The notes below the pieces were generated by a model that had not been told where the DNA came from, did no database searches, and was given only the letters and a program-made list of their open reading frames with translations. From Meconema thalassinum (lineage: Eukaryota; Arthropoda; Insecta; Orthoptera; Tettigoniidae): a stretch of 64,000 nucleotides of DNA. The stretch is taken from positions 131,103,572 through 131,167,571 of the forward strand of contig OX336389.2 of NCBI GenBank assembly GCA_946902985.2, given 5' to 3'. Shown piece by piece: positions 19,828 through 32,405 of the stretch. The stretch's first letter is position 1; each line of letters opens with the position of its first letter. The position numbers were made by a program, and so were the translations under genes.

Positions 19828-22236
19828 ATGGATGAGGATATGATTCGCAGAGTGTTCGCTGAGATGTTGGCAGGTGTCAACGCTAACCTCCAACAACTTA
19901 CTAGTGACTTGAGTGTGAATACACAAGCCTTAGAGGTTAATTCACAAGCTATTGACAATGTTAGACAGGAAGTAGGTGATGTAAATGTTCATGTGGACCA
20001 GGTCAGGCAGAACCTCGAGATAAACACTCAGTCTGTTGACAATGTCAGGCAGAACCTTGAGGTAAATACCCAATCAATTAATTAAGTACGTTTAGATTTA
20101 GAGATAAACACCCGTACTGTTAAAGACGTTAGGACCGATCTAACGAAGGTCAGGGCCGAAATGGACTCGTACAGGGTAGAAGCGAAAAATGACTTAACGG
20201 CAGGTTTGGCAGCGGTAAGGATAGACGTGATTCGTCACCACCAGGAGGCAAGCCAGCGCGTAGACACATTAACGGAAGAAATGAATAGGGCAAGACAGGA
20301 TGTGCAAACCCGACTCGAGGAGCACACGGCTCAAATTCAGACCGCTATAAATAAAGTACAGTTAGACGTCCAAGCTGATATCGAGCACACCAGAGAAGAA
20401 TTTGGGACTAGGCTGAATCACGTAGAAGGTTTTATGGACAACGTAAAAAAGGATATGGCTACCATGAACCTAGGACTGGTATTAATGAGAGGTGCAGCTA
20501 ACGCCGTTAATAACAACGTGAAGACCATCGTGGATAACATGCTTGAGGTTTGGGAGGAACTTAATTCTAACCGGAAAGACATCGCGGAACTAAAAGAAAC
20601 TGTCACAGGCTTACGTGATACTGTAGATGTGCACAGGGAGGAGCACAAAGTCGACCTGATGATGTTGAGAGGCGAATTCGTGGAGCATAAAACTACAGTC
20701 GACGCCAATGTAAATGGAGTCAAGGATGATATCAACCATATCCAGAGTAACGTATCTCAGGTTGAGGGCGAAATTGCAACATTGCAGAAAAAGATTGAGG
20801 AAATAACGATTATTGATAGGCTCGAGTTGAGTCGTAACCTCAAATCAGCTATTCGTGAGGTGGACCAAAATCTCAAAGGTAAAGTTGAACGAATCGAGTT
20901 GCAACTAAATGATTTAGGGAGCAAAGTCGCCAACAGGAATATACAAGAATTAGAAGTCATCGAGGAGAGGCTCGACAGGTTAGAAGCACTTCCGAGGGGA
21001 GTAGATTTGCAACCGCCGATGGGAAATACACGTGAAACGCCGGAATTTTGGACTAGTAATGTACAGTCAAGTGTACATGCCGATACACGACCTTGGCAGT
21101 TTAATGCAACAGCGCCAAGCCAGACGTTAAATTACGATGCTAACCCGTTCAGACCAGCTATAAATAGACTGAATCCTGAAACTAACACGCCGTCAAACAA
21201 CTACATGCAGAATACATACCGTACTGCTAATACTCAGGGTAATGTCACAGTGATAAGGTCAAGGGAAGGGCAACCCGCTAAATTCACTGGCACAGGAAGC
21301 GGAGTGACTCCTGTAGAATTTCTCACGAACGTCGAGAGCTATTTACGAGACACACTCATAACTCCTGAAAGAGAACTTCGAGTTATTGAACGTCTTCTGG
21401 ATGGACAAGCAGCAACTTGGTATCAGGCTTTTAAATATTCATTCTCCGGGTATCAAGACTTTAAAGAAGCACTACTGAGGACGTATTGGTCGAGTGACGT
21501 TCAGCAAAGTATAAGGGCTGAAATGTACACTCGCCGATACAGTTCCAACATGCCAACTCGCTACGCAAATTACTTTGCAACCCAGCTTGCTAAATTGAGA
21601 AATCTTCAGCCTCCTTTATCGGAGCAGGATTTAGTGAATACCATAGTATGGCAATACCCAGCCGACGTGCAAAGAGTACTAATCGCTGCAGGGGCGACGA
21701 CATTTCAACAGTGTGATCAGATATTACGACGTCTTGATGCTAACGCGGAGCAATTTCCAACTCACCGTCAACAGAAGGTTGACAGGCGTGAAGAGCGTCA
21801 CGTTAACGTCACGACTGTGGACAAAGTTAGCCAGACACAAGAAGCATCACAGAACTCTGGGAATCCTCGGCCAGAATACAACAATGAATACCGCCGTAAC
21901 TGGAGAGAGTGGAGTAATACTCCATATTCAAGGAACCAGAGAGAAGACAATAGAACATATTGGAATCGTAGGTTCGATAATGAGGCGAGCGACAACCGTC
22001 GTCACGACAATAACCGTCGTGGGAATCAGGAAGGTCCGTCAGGAAGAGGAAGGATCCGGCGAGACTACAGGTATAACGGAGGTTACCAACGAGGACGTGA
22101 TCCACGTTACCATCCGGACCGTGACTGGGAAGGGAGAGCGCGCGAGAGCCGCGAGTACCTCCAGCAATTGAGAGAGAGAGCCAAAATAGAGAAGAGGGAG
22201 AAAGGAACCCTACTTCGAGGGAAGAAAGAAATGTGA
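19828..22236 (+). pseudogene. gag: Retrotransposon 2 Gag (one in-frame stop)
   Basis: A frame of about 800 codons interrupted only by TAA at 20083-20085. Residues 1-90 repeat a ~19-residue unit of the type VRQNLEINTQSVDN. About 280 residues in all are charged heptad-like sequence, predicting a long coiled coil. A Gag capsid domain follows (PAKFTGTGSGVTPVEFLTNVE, then RLLDGQAATWYQAF, a YRF-like helix and YANYFATQLAKLRNL). The C terminus is Arg/Gly/Asn-rich (RGRIRRDYRYNGGYQRGRD) and replaces a CCHC zinc knuckle for RNA binding. ATG at 19828 follows the leader. Gag ends 37 bases before the pol frame opens. Confidence 0.85.
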
Positions 22237-22273
22237 CGTCAGAGGCAGGACAGAACCAGCCTGGTACCTCTAG

Positions 22274-25200
22274 TCACAACAAAGGAAAAAAAACGCCGAA
22301 AAATTAAGACAGTCTAGTTTGGCTGAGCACAGAGTGACGGCAGATATTTTACTCTGGGAGCCCATCCAACAGGATTTACTCGACGAACGACGAACGACGA
22401 ACCACAGTTATGAGCCAACACGTTTACCCAAAATAGTAGCCACTCTCAATGGATGCAGTGTTATAATTCTGATCGATACTGGCGCAATGATCAGTGTAAT
22501 CTCTGCAGATTGCTATGCTAAGTTGAAGGCTAACTCTGAGGTGACAGAGCTGCCTGTTTCCGCTATTCGTGTCAGAGGAGTGATACCTGACCGGGTTGTG
22601 ACGTGCAAGATACAGGTTTTGTGCACATTGAGAATCACAAGCCACGTGTATTTGCACGAATTCTTAGTTATGAAAGGTTTGCATCATGATGTCATACTAG
22701 GGGCTGATTTCATGAGGAAGTATGACGGTATTATCGACATGGGACGCAATACTGTCGAATTTAAACCGAACGAACCTATAGAGATGAACCTTGTGGTAGA
22801 TGAACCGGAATTCCTGTCCGAAGTCGACGTTGTCGAGCAACTTAATAGCAAGGAAACACTTGATGCCGACGGAGAGGCAGGATTAATATCCACAACCATG
22901 CAAGAGAATTTGGCTACTACACTAAATGAATATTGGGACATATTCGATACTGCTCCTGGCGAAATTATGAATTATGAATATGACCTCATTTTATTAGACG
23001 ACTCTCCATTTCAGAAGAAAATTTACCCGATTGCTGAAAAACACCGCGAGGAAGCTGCAAGGAAGATCCATGAGATGGAAGTAGCAGGCACGATTAAGAA
23101 GTCACCGACTCCTTTTCTGAATCCAATTATACCTGTGGTTAAGGTTGATGGAAGTTTGAGGCTTTGTCTCGACGCAAGGGCTTTAAACGAACGCCTGGCT
23201 CCCGAGCACGACAGACCGCCTAAGATTAGGGACATCCTTAGGAAGTTTAAAGGGAAGAAAATTTTCTCATCATTGGACCTTGTACAATCATATTATCACA
23301 TCAAACTGTCCGAGCATACTCAGAAGTACACTGGCTTCTTATTTGATCAAACCACCTATGTCTTCTGCAAGTTACCATTTGGTTTGAAGAATGCTGGAGC
23401 TGCTTTGATTAGAGCACTAGATGCTAAGTTAGCTCCAGAGGTAAAAGAGAAAGTAATATGTTATGTGGACGACATAATCATCGCTTCTGAAACAGAGGAA
23501 GAGCATTTGGCTACCCTACGCCTTGTTTTTGAAAATCTTCGACAGGCCAATTTCAAGGTCAAGTTTGATAAGTGCAGATTTCTCCAAAGAGAAGTAAATT
23601 TTGTTGGACATATTATTAATGGAGATGGATATCGACCGAATCCAGCAAAAATCAGAACTGTCGCCGCTTTTCCAACGCCAACCCGTGTGAAGCACGTGAG
23701 ACAATTTTTGGGAATACTACATTTTTTTGCTGCTCATTGTGAGCGATACTCAGAGACTGTTGCACCACTTCAAAGTCTGCTGAAAAAGAACTGTAGATGG
23801 AATTGGAATGATGAGTGTGAGACAGCATTCCAGTAGGCTAAGCAGATGCTAGCGAATTCTATCCAGTTGGAATATCCTGATTATTCACGCAATTTCATTC
23901 TTGAAACAGACGCATCAGCCATTGGTATTGGAGCTATATTATTGCAGGAGGACGATGATAAGAAACGTCACTACTTCGCTTTCTTGAGCAGACGTTTAAG
24001 AGCTCACGAATCTCACTATTTTACAACAGAAATAGAAGCACTAACCGTCGTCTATGCATTAGAGTACTGGCAGAAACTTTTGATAGGCCAGAAGATTGTC
24101 GTAAGAACCGATCACCACGCTTTGACCTTCATCCTACGAACAAGACAGGCAAGTGACAGGATCACTAGATGGACTCTTTTTCTCCAACAGTTCGATCTGG
24201 AGATTGTTTACAAACCAGGCAGAGAGAATGTATTGGCCGACATCCTCAGCCGGAATCCTGAAACTTCTATTAATGCCATTGACATCGAGGGAGTATGCGA
24301 AGAACACCTTCGCCGACTTCGTTATCTACCCGAAGGACAGAGATGTGAAGAGGAACTTAGACACATCATTCGATTTCTTGAACGAAAGATGGATCCTCAG
24401 GATGAGCTTTATGCAAGGATTGCTGCCATAGCAGATGACTATCTGATTTACCGTCGCGTTTTGTATAAATTTGTGGACGAAGATCACACCCAACTGCGTG
24501 CAGTTATTCCCAGAAGGTACCAGGAATCTGTCATTCTCATGGTACATTTGTCTATTGGTCACGGTGGAACGGACAAGACCATTGCCACCATTAAAGAGTC
24601 GTTCACCTGGAAAAGGTTAGGAACCACTGTCAGAGAGTGTTTACGTGCTTGTGACGCATGCCAGCGGAACAAATACACGTCACACTTATTGAGAGAACCA
24701 CCTAGACCTATACTACCAACTCAACCCAGAGAGTTGTACGCACAAGATCTTTACGGTCCTATACCTAAAGCCCGTCGTGGGAATCGTTACATTGTAGTCA
24801 CCATAGATGTGTTTACAAAATACACAATGCTCCATCCTATTCAGAAGGCTAATGCACATCAAATTATCCAGCGAATAAGACAAGTGATACCGGAGGCAGG
24901 GAAGCCACAATTCTTATTAACTGACCACGGATCGCAATATACTTCTGCAGAATTCGCCAACGCTATGGAGGAACTAGAGATTGGTCATCTTTTGTCATCA
25001 ATAAGACACCCTGAGAGTAATCCAGCGGAATGCGTTATGTCCACTATTGCAAAATTTTGTCGTTTGTATTGTCAGGAGGAACACTGGAGATGGACTAAAG
25101 TCCTTGTTTTGATGGCAAAATGCATTAATTCTACTGTGCATGAAAGCACTGGTCAAATACCTTTGGTCCTGCATTTGAACCAGATGCCACTGAGAGTCTG

Positions 25201-25540
25201 GAACCGCGTGATTGTAAATCCTCCTTGTTTACAACCATCGCATGCCAGCAGACTGTTAGCGGCTAGAGATACTTTAGACAGACAAGCTGCCAAACGCTTG
25301 AGGAGAACAAGACGCCAGAGATTCAGAGAACCACTTGAGGAGGGAGACCTTATCCTTATAAGGAGACCCGGAATTTCTAATCCAATTGACCGCGTATACG
25401 GGAAATTTCTTTCCTTGTATTACGGCCCTAGTCGTGTTAGACAGCCGTTGAATAATGGGAGTTATGTCATTGAAGACATCAGAACTGGAGAACGTATTGG
25501 AACTTTCAACGCCGCCAATCTAAAAAAATATCACACATGA
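22274..25540 (+). pseudogene. pol: Retrotransposon 2 Pol polyprotein (one in-frame stop)
   Basis: Open from after the TAG at 22271-22273, in the +1 frame relative to gag, to 25540, with a single TAG at 23834-23836 between RT and RNase H. Domains in order: protease (IILIDTGAMISVIS and DVILGADF), RT (LRLCLDARALNE, IFSSLDLVQSYYHI, CKLPFGLKNAG, catalytic CYVDDIIIAS), RNase H (ILETDASAIGIGAIL, TTEIEALTVVYAL, RTDHHALTFI), integrase HHCC finger (HLSIGHGG..CDACQ), DDE core (AQDLYGP, LLTDHGSQYTS, the ESNPAE block) and a C-terminal GPY/F-like end (YYGPSRV..GSYVI). Domain order is Ty3/Gypsy. A poly-A run (22286-22293) near the opening of the frame may matter for expression. No usable start ATG precedes the protease. 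Confidence 0.9.
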
Positions 25541-25584
25541 ATGAATTATAGAGGCAAATAAAATGTCGTCCCAACATTTTCTTT

Positions 25585-25603
25585 GAAACGACGGAGAGGC
25601 AGA
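25585..25603 (+). other. Polypurine tract of retrotransposon 2
   Basis: A purine-rich stretch (GAAACGACGGAGAGGCAGA) immediately before the 3' LTR start TGAACCCG at 25604, in the position required for plus-strand priming. It contains two pyrimidine pairs, so the functional core is probably GGAGAGGCAGA. Confidence 0.6.
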
Positions 25604-28600
25604 TGAACCCGATGAGCTATGGTTCATGTGATATTTTTGTGACGGAATAATTATTATGGGATGTAGTACTTTTGAACATACCCAGAATACCACGTGGAGC
25701 AGAGAGCTCATGCTATACTCTTTGAAGTAGCGCTCAATTGCATTTTTGACTTTGGAGGTCTTGTTAATCACTTTTATCCTTTCATAAGACTCAGAATATT
25801 CTAATTCGTCATTCTGTATTATTGAATCATTTTGGTGAATGATTATTACGTTTTTGGTAAGGTATAACACTTGCAGATACGCAAGGAGCTATGAAAGTAG
25901 TCGCTCAATGACTTCGTTTTGGCGACCTACTTCCGAGTGAAAGTCAGTGACGACACTACATCTGGAGATCTGACGCCAGACAGGCGTGTTTCGAGTATCC
26001 GTCCGTCAACACGTGGACATTATAAATATTTTTGTGCTCAAGTGAGCATCCGACTGCATCGTGTGTTGAAAATAACTATACTAACGTTGTCACACATTGT
26101 GGACATATTATTGTTCTACGAAAGGCCATATTAGGCAATATTTTCTACAAACTGTAATTGGTGCCATACGCCAGATATTTTTCCCACGTGTAAGTGGAAG
26201 GGCAAAGTGCCACGCCGAAAATATAAGAGTTATCGTCTGATAATTGTGCCAAGACGACGTGATTATTACTGCCAACGATCACAACATTATTGCTACGGAA
26301 ATTCTGAATTGAAAATATCAATTTTATCGCGGATGCCACGTGATTGATAAAACGTGATACAATTGCACGTGCTAACAAGCAAAGCATCGCATCGTGTTGA
26401 ATCTTGAGGATCAACAGGCTGAAAACTACAAAATACTGTGGAGAACACTATTATTTGCATCGTCCACAATAATCACGCCAAAACGCCGAGAGGAACGAGG
26501 TATTTCGACATTTTCGACATCATGCAAGACATTGAACTTTTCCACGCCATGGTGAAGAAGACGATTATGGGCTAATACCATTCCGGTATGAGGGGGGCGT
26601 CGTGATGGAGACCACCAGCTTGATGGAACGTCAGGATGCCGAGGACGCAGACGAAGGAACGTGGATGCCGACTTCCAGGCACATTCCAGACCTTTTTGGG
26701 AGACCATCATCCGGAGGCGAACGAACCCTGGTTGCTTGGGAGGTCCAGATTGGTGAATCCGTGGAGGACAGGACCATGCTGGAGAGCCAAGCAGAGTCGA
26801 TGAATGTCTGAGCCGATGTGAGAGGTACCAAAAGTCGTGAGTTTGGGCACCTTTTCTTTTGTAATAGTCCGCGGTGGTATATTTAGATATCGTAGTTTTT
26901 TTTGTGAATCAACCGCACTTATGTGTCAGCCATTTGCTAGGTAGGGTTGTAATTAGTATAATTGTTGTTTATTTCAGTCATTGTGAGTCACCCTGTGGGG
27001 TAGACCAGTTTTGGTTAACCCTGGTGCCGTCCTGATGGACGTCGTACCACGTTATAGCCGACCCACTGCCAAACATGACTGTAATCATTTGCAGCTATTT
27101 TGCTCAGCCATGTGTAGGATATTTATCCGTGGTTTCATTCAGATGTCATCGTCACTTTATTTAACTGCAATCTTTGCAACCAGTCTGTTGAGACTTATGA
27201 CCTCGTTAGATAGGTCGTATCGTTAGGAAACCAACTGTAGTTTCCAGTTTTATAAAAATATGCTGTATTTTCATTTTTGAAAGCGCTCAGAAGCCAATTT
27301 ATAGTCAAATACTGACAGATTTATTATTTTGGAGAAAGTGTAGATGTCAAGCATCGAACTAAGTGCACTATCGCATCATTATGCAGGTCTAGAGTTGCAG
27401 ATCTGTGCCATATTTATCAATTTGTTACTACTTTGTTTCTGTCATGAGGACACAGGTGTTAATGTTATACTGAGAACTTAATAAGTGTTATATCTTTGAT
27501 GAGCAAAGAAGCTCGTGAGACATGCTGTTATGTCTGTGATTTACTATTCTTTGAAATGAAGGACTGCGATACTTGATTGTACAGGTAAATTGTAACGTGT
27601 TTAGCACACGGATTCTATAAGGTTTTTGAACCAAGCATATGCTAAGAATGACAAGGCCAAATATTACGGTATTATATAATGTTAAAACTAGCCGACCTTG
27701 CCTGTTGAAAAATGTGGTCAGTGAAGGACTGCAATTTGTGAAGTTGTCACCAATAAACTGGTTTGTTGACCCAGTAACCATGAAAACAAATGCTTGAAAG
27801 CGAGACAGAACTACGATAACATAGGACAGAATGTTGATTTCATTCATCTCTTTCTTTCAAAGCAGCTATTGCTCATGAAACCCAGTGTTTCTTACTGTAT
27901 TTTTGTTCATTTGTTTTTCTTGGATTTTCATACTGTTAGTTAGATATTTTGCTGCGAGGAATGTCATTTCGACATGTCCAGGGTTGTCAGGTTTCTTTAT
28001 GCATTGTTGGCGATCCTCTTGAGAGAGGCAAATTATAATGAAGGCAATTTGGTTATTAAATGCGAGGTTTTTGCCGCAGGTAACCCATGATATTATGTGC
28101 CTTGAGTGAGTAAGACGTGCCATTGTTGTAAGTCGCGCATCTGTTGTTGTTATGAGGCATTATTATGAGAGTTGTTGAAAGCGAGGTATTTACCGCTGAT
28201 AACTCGTGTTATTGTGAGTCCGAGCCGAGTTTGCTCGTTGAGTTTTCCGACTATTGAGTCGATGTTTTGCTGCGGGAGAATGATCTTTAGAAGACTACTC
28301 CTTGTCAGGCCTTTGTCAGAATACGCCATAAACCTACGGAAGGAACATAAACCGACATAATAAACATCATCCGCATAATTGTTTTAAACAAGATCTAACT
28401 AACATATTGTTTCCATTTAAACTTTGACATTCTTACATTTGAACCTGCTGACATGGCCGTGCAGATGAAGGGATTTCCTTTATTGGAAACGACGAAGACT
28501 GTAGACATTTTTGTTGTGACCTGGCGCACACATGAACCATTAGTTTGTAGTGTGTGGAGCGCAGGCCATGTGATTGTCAGACGTGGTTTTAACTACGCTA

Positions 28601-29481
28601 TCACCGACATTACTATCAAGCTAGATGACAATGGTTTACAAAGAGTTAACCATGGGGCAGGAAGGCATTATAATAAAAACTGTGTTGTACTATAATTATT
28701 GATGTCATGAAACTGTATTTTTTCCCCATGTTACCTTTATTGCGTGCTATTTAGCACATGATTGTTGATTAGATTAATTGTTTTAAAATGGCTGTACACT
28801 TAGCTTTGTATTGTAACTGTTTTGCTATTACGGACGTCACCGCCGTAACTTTGAATGTTAACTGATAGGACTTAGCTAGAAAAGTTAAATGTAAATGTGG
28901 AAATGGTACCACCATAACTTAGCTTTGCTTTGCTCCTTCACTTAAATGTAACTTCATATTAGCTTGATCATGTAACTTGTATTAGGGATTTTGCGTCGTA
29001 CCATTTACCCAGCGTTGTTGCTGTTGCTTACTTATTGTGTATTAGATCTTTCGCGAGGGTTAATGTAACTTCATTGTTAGGGACTTGAACTTTTATTATC
29101 ATTAACTTTTAGCTTGCGGATTAGCCGAATATAACCCTCCGAACTAGGATAGGGGTTTGTGGAAATCTACAATAAATTTTCACAGTGTTTTACATAAGCC
29201 TGGATGTTTAATTTCACAGTCTAGTTTTTGAGGTGAACCTTTCCTTAGGCCGTCTTTGACCATCGCAACCATGTACCACGCTCCCCGTGGACTATAGAAC
29301 CTCATGCCGCATTGGCCTATTGTTAGGAAGTTCACCTGATCCTCACGGCGAACTTTTAAAGGTCCGACGGGGGAGATGTTAGGAGAGTCATCGCGGTTGT
29401 TGGCTATCCCGACAGCTTTACCAGAGGACTTCTGAAGGTCACTCACAAATATGTGCCGTTGCCACCCGGCTGACGGTCTCA
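25604..29481 (+). repeat. 3' LTR of retrotransposon 2 (3,878 bp)
   Basis: Copy of 15358-19251, ending GGTCTCA before the GTAC duplication. It lacks 16 bases present at 16551-16566, which breaks an 84-codon plus-strand frame (16356-16610), whereas an 80-codon frame at 28453-28695 (18223-18465 in the 5' LTR) stays open in both with two changes. I recognise no function for either. Confidence 0.92.
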
Positions 29482-30094
29482 GTACATAGGTAAAATTGTA
29501 GTAGTGCCCGTCATCACCTTACAAAATTTCAGGGTGATATGAGTAATAGTTTCGTAGATATAGAATGCCAGTGAAATATTTCGCACAGCCGCCATCTTGA
29601 GGTTATGTAAACAATTGATCTCAATTATATGTCAGTGCATTACAATGTTTATAAACATTTGCTGTACCGAGTTTCATTGCGTTTGGATGGATAAATCGCG
29701 TGAAATTACTATTTAAAATCTCAAATTCGCTTGGCCGCCATGTTTGTTTTGTAGTTACCAGGTTTTTGAAAGTCTCATAGGTGAATGTCTAGTTGTACCC
29801 TTTATCACCGATCAAAATTTCAGAGTGATATCGGTAATAGTTTCGGAGATATAGTATTCTGGTGAAATATTTCACACCGCCGCCATGTTGGATTGGTGAA
29901 ACGAAATAAAATTTGAAGGGCACGGTCATGGTCGGCCAAAATGGTGCTATGATCGAACCGAGTTTCACTGAAATCGCTCCATCCGTTTAGGTGTTGTTAG
30001 GGGACACACAAACACAGAGACACACATGCGCACACACGGACAAAGAGTGATCTCATAAGCCTATTTTTCATAAAATTATAAACAAACGAGTGCA

Positions 30095-30360
30095 TGCAGA
30101 CCCAATGAGAGAGAAGGTGGCGCTAGGCCATGGGGCGAAGCTATCTGCAGACTTGGCAGCTTCAAACCCCACCTTTGGCCGTCCATGGAATGGTTTTCCA
30201 TGGTTTACCATTTTCAACTCTAGGCAATTACTGCGTCAGTACCTTCTAACCAGCCATGGCCTCTTCCTTCCAAATCCTTGTCTAGGTTAATTTATCTTCT
30301 TTCATTTCATCTCTCATTAACTCCTTCCATGAGCCAAGCGTAATGAAGGGTATCCAGCTT
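30095..30360 (+). repeat. SINE fragment (families A/B type 3' part)
   Basis: CCATGGAATGGTTTTCCATGG, CTAGGCAATTACTG, GGCCTCTTCCTTCCAAATCC and a CATCTCTCATTAACTCC tail. These match the SINEs at 42205 (first blocks) and, in reverse, at 33815 and 39880 (last block). Non-coding. Confidence 0.6.
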
Positions 30361-31025
30361 TAAAAAGTACACGCTATGTAGAAATTCATCGCACCTTATC
30401 CCTGACCCCATTGACCCGGGAATAATAAGGGGAAGACTGGCAAAACAATTATTGTAACTTTACTCGATTGAGCCGATGTAGTTGTGTAGTGTGTTAAAAT
30501 AACTCGAGATGGCAGCCCAAGCAATAGCCAGAATATGTACAGTACATTTTACTAACTGGGTTCAGTAAATTCATTAAAGTTGGTGACAATTACTTACTGC
30601 CCTTGTCTGGAGAAAAACATTTCGTGGAATACAGACGATCTAAATTTACATCCCCTACCAGAGTTCATGCTTAACCTGAATAGAAAGACTCAAGTTCGAT
30701 CACGGCAGCTGTAGATATAGACCTAAGTGTAAGGCTAGCAAGTTGTCGTGCATCTGAATTTTTAATCAAACTAAATAACATACTGGAGGGCTCTGAGTAT
30801 TGAGCTATTGGGGCACTCAGTCTCGTGAGAGCATCTGACAAGAAATCGTACTAGTGATGCTAATTTTATATATAAAAAATACTTATTAAAATTAGAACAA
30901 ACCAATATGGGCACCGTTGTACTTATTGCAGTTGCGTATCTGAGCAAAAGTGAGACGAAAGCTGGACGATATTAAGGCTACATATCACACTGATTTCTTG
31001 TTGTTCATTTGAGGCGTTAGGACAT
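30361..31025. other. Unassigned sequence
   Basis: No long frame, RNA gene or repeat match elsewhere in the window that I could see. Composition is ordinary and AT-leaning. Confidence 0.4.
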
Positions 31026-31029
31026 TGTG

Positions 31030-31465
31030 GTCATTTATCCCCAAGCACTTGGGTGAGTAAAAGGTATCTGACAGCCTGTGTTATTGCGGTGTCTGAAGTT
31101 GTGTGTGTGTATTTGTATTTCAGGTGAGGATTCGGAAGGAGGTGGCCGTGGCCCTAAGTTAAGAACTATCCTGATATTTGCCTGGAGTAGAAGTAGGAAA
31201 CAACGGAAATAGACTTCATTGATGGATGAGGTAGAAAACAAGTCCCCCTTTTCAGATTTCCTCACAAGGCTGAGAGTACACCAATCTAGCCCTCAGACCA
31301 GAGCAGGGAAGCGTACGGAGACCTCTGGGGCGACTGCCAGTAATGCTGGCGGCTACACCACAAGGTGGTCTACTAGCGAAGAGGGATGTGCGAGGTAGTT
31401 CGACAACGTCTACCGAAATACAAGCCTGCCACACGCGCCACGTGGTCAAATGATGTTGAAATAAG
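31030..31465 (-). repeat. SINE family A copy (reverse)
   Basis: In reverse it shows the family order. The plus strand reads CACTTGGGTGAGTAAAAGG, GTGTGTGTATTTGTATTTCAGG, GGAAGGAGGTGGCCGTGGCC, TTTGCCTGGAGTAGAAGTAGG and CTCACAAGGCTGAGAGTACA. All recur at 41800-42200 and 49795-50029. Non-coding. Confidence 0.65.
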
Positions 31466-31539
31466 AACAAGCGAATAACGTAGGCCTAATTACTATGACT
31501 GTAAATTACACAAGGTTTGGTGGATTTATTTTTTCTTTA

Positions 31540-31890
31540 AGTGTACGGCTTTTAGTGCCGGGAGTGTCCGAGGACATGTTCGGCTCGCCAGAGTTAGTAG
31601 CTGCTCCTATGCGTACACCCATGGGGTGAGCTACAAGTACCGTCGCGTGTGGTGTGTTGTTTGGGGAAGTCCCAAACAAGGATTAGGAATTGGAAGGTAG
31701 CGGCTGAGGCCTATAGTTAGGGACCAACCCTGGCATTTGCCTGGAAAGAAGATGGGAAACCACAGACAATCATCTTCAAGGTTGCCGGCGGGGGGATACG
31801 AATTTCCTTGCCTCCCAGATGTGAGCGACTGCTTGCAGCCACGCCGTAACAACCACGGCTAACTCACCCGGTATGTTCTAGGTAAATTGA
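31540..31890 (-). repeat. SINE, related family (reverse)
   Basis: Contains AGGATTAGGAATTGGAAGG, the block CATTTGCCTGGAAAGAAGATGG and AAACCACAGACAATCATC, as in family A. A different left part (TACGGCTTTTAGTGCCGGGAG) is not seen elsewhere in the window. The right end shows an inverted tRNA-like head ending in ACCACGGCTAACTC. Confidence 0.55.
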
Positions 31891-31964
31891 AGAGTATAAT
31901 ATCGGGCAGGTTGGTCTGTTGGTGTGATCTGATCACCACAATGTGTTGATTGAGTCTTCAGTCT

Positions 31965-32405
31965 TTTCACTAGTTTGATGCAGCGCTCCATGTCTCCCTG
32001 TCCAGAGCTAATCGTTTCATCTCTACATAGCTACCACACCCTACATCCGAGGCAATTTGTTTAACATATTCTAACCTTGGTCTACCCCTACAGTTCTTGT
32101 CCTCGACCCTTCCTTCCATAACTAAGCTCGCTATTCCTAAGTGTCTTAGTAAGTGTCCTACCAACCTATCTGTTCTCTTCATTGGCAGTCGCCAGAAACA
32201 TCTCTCCTCTTCCACTCCTCTTAATACCTCTTCATTTGTTACCCTACCCATCTGATCTTCTTCTTTCTCTAGTAACACCACATTTCAAACGCTTCAATTC
32301 TCCTCTTTTCTGCTGCACCAATAGTCAAAGTTTCACTTCCATACAGCGCCACGCTCCAGACAAAGACTTTCAAATACCTAAATCTATATTCGATGTCAAC
32401 ATATT
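31965..32405 (-). pseudogene. LINE reverse transcriptase, C-terminal fragment
   Basis: On the minus strand it begins WSVALYGSETLTIGAAEKRR and IEAFEMWCY. After a frameshift near 32281 it continues GRVTNEEVLRGVEEER, RLVGHLLRHLGIASLVMEGR, CRGRPRLEYVKQIASDVGC and MKRLALDRETW. This is the conserved C-terminal region of insect LINE polyproteins, distinct from the LINE at 4160-12006. 5'-truncated at about 32405. Confidence 0.75.

Larger units (their letters stand above)
15358..29481 (+). mobile_element. Gypsy-class LTR retrotransposon 2, complete, 14.1 kb
   Basis: Full element with TG..CA ends, a 4-bp target duplication GTAC (15354-15357, 29482-29485), 3.9-kb LTRs, a leader with PBS-like repeats, gag, pol (protease, RT, RNase H, integrase) and a polypurine tract. 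No env-like frame lies between the integrase stop (25540) and the 3' LTR. Two in-frame stops, one each in gag and pol, mean this copy could not make full proteins, but near-identical LTRs point to a recent insertion. Confidence 0.92.
14497..30069 (+). mobile_element. Element E: non-autonomous element split by the Gypsy retrotransposon
   Basis: Its 5' end AACAAGTAGTTCCGTGAAGAAC then TACAGCCTATTTTC matches the 5' ends at 46131 and (reverse) 39580. Its 3' end, after a CA-rich stretch (30003-30045), is GATCTCATAAGCCTATTTTTC. The body (14530-15353 and 29486-29990) has diverged repeats with CAGCCGCCATCTTG (about 14760, 15166, 29585), AAATTTCAG..TGAT and GGCCGCCATGTT. The Gypsy element entered at GTAC (15354-15357 / 29482-29485). 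No coding sequence. Confidence 0.7.

Noticed and set aside
25541..25603. env-like gene between pol and the 3' LTR
   Set aside because: Only 63 bases separate the integrase stop from the 3' LTR, and they contain the polypurine tract.
31252..31852. Frames of about 70 codons on minus as small genes
   Set aside because: They coincide with reverse SINE copies whose sequence recurs elsewhere in the window.
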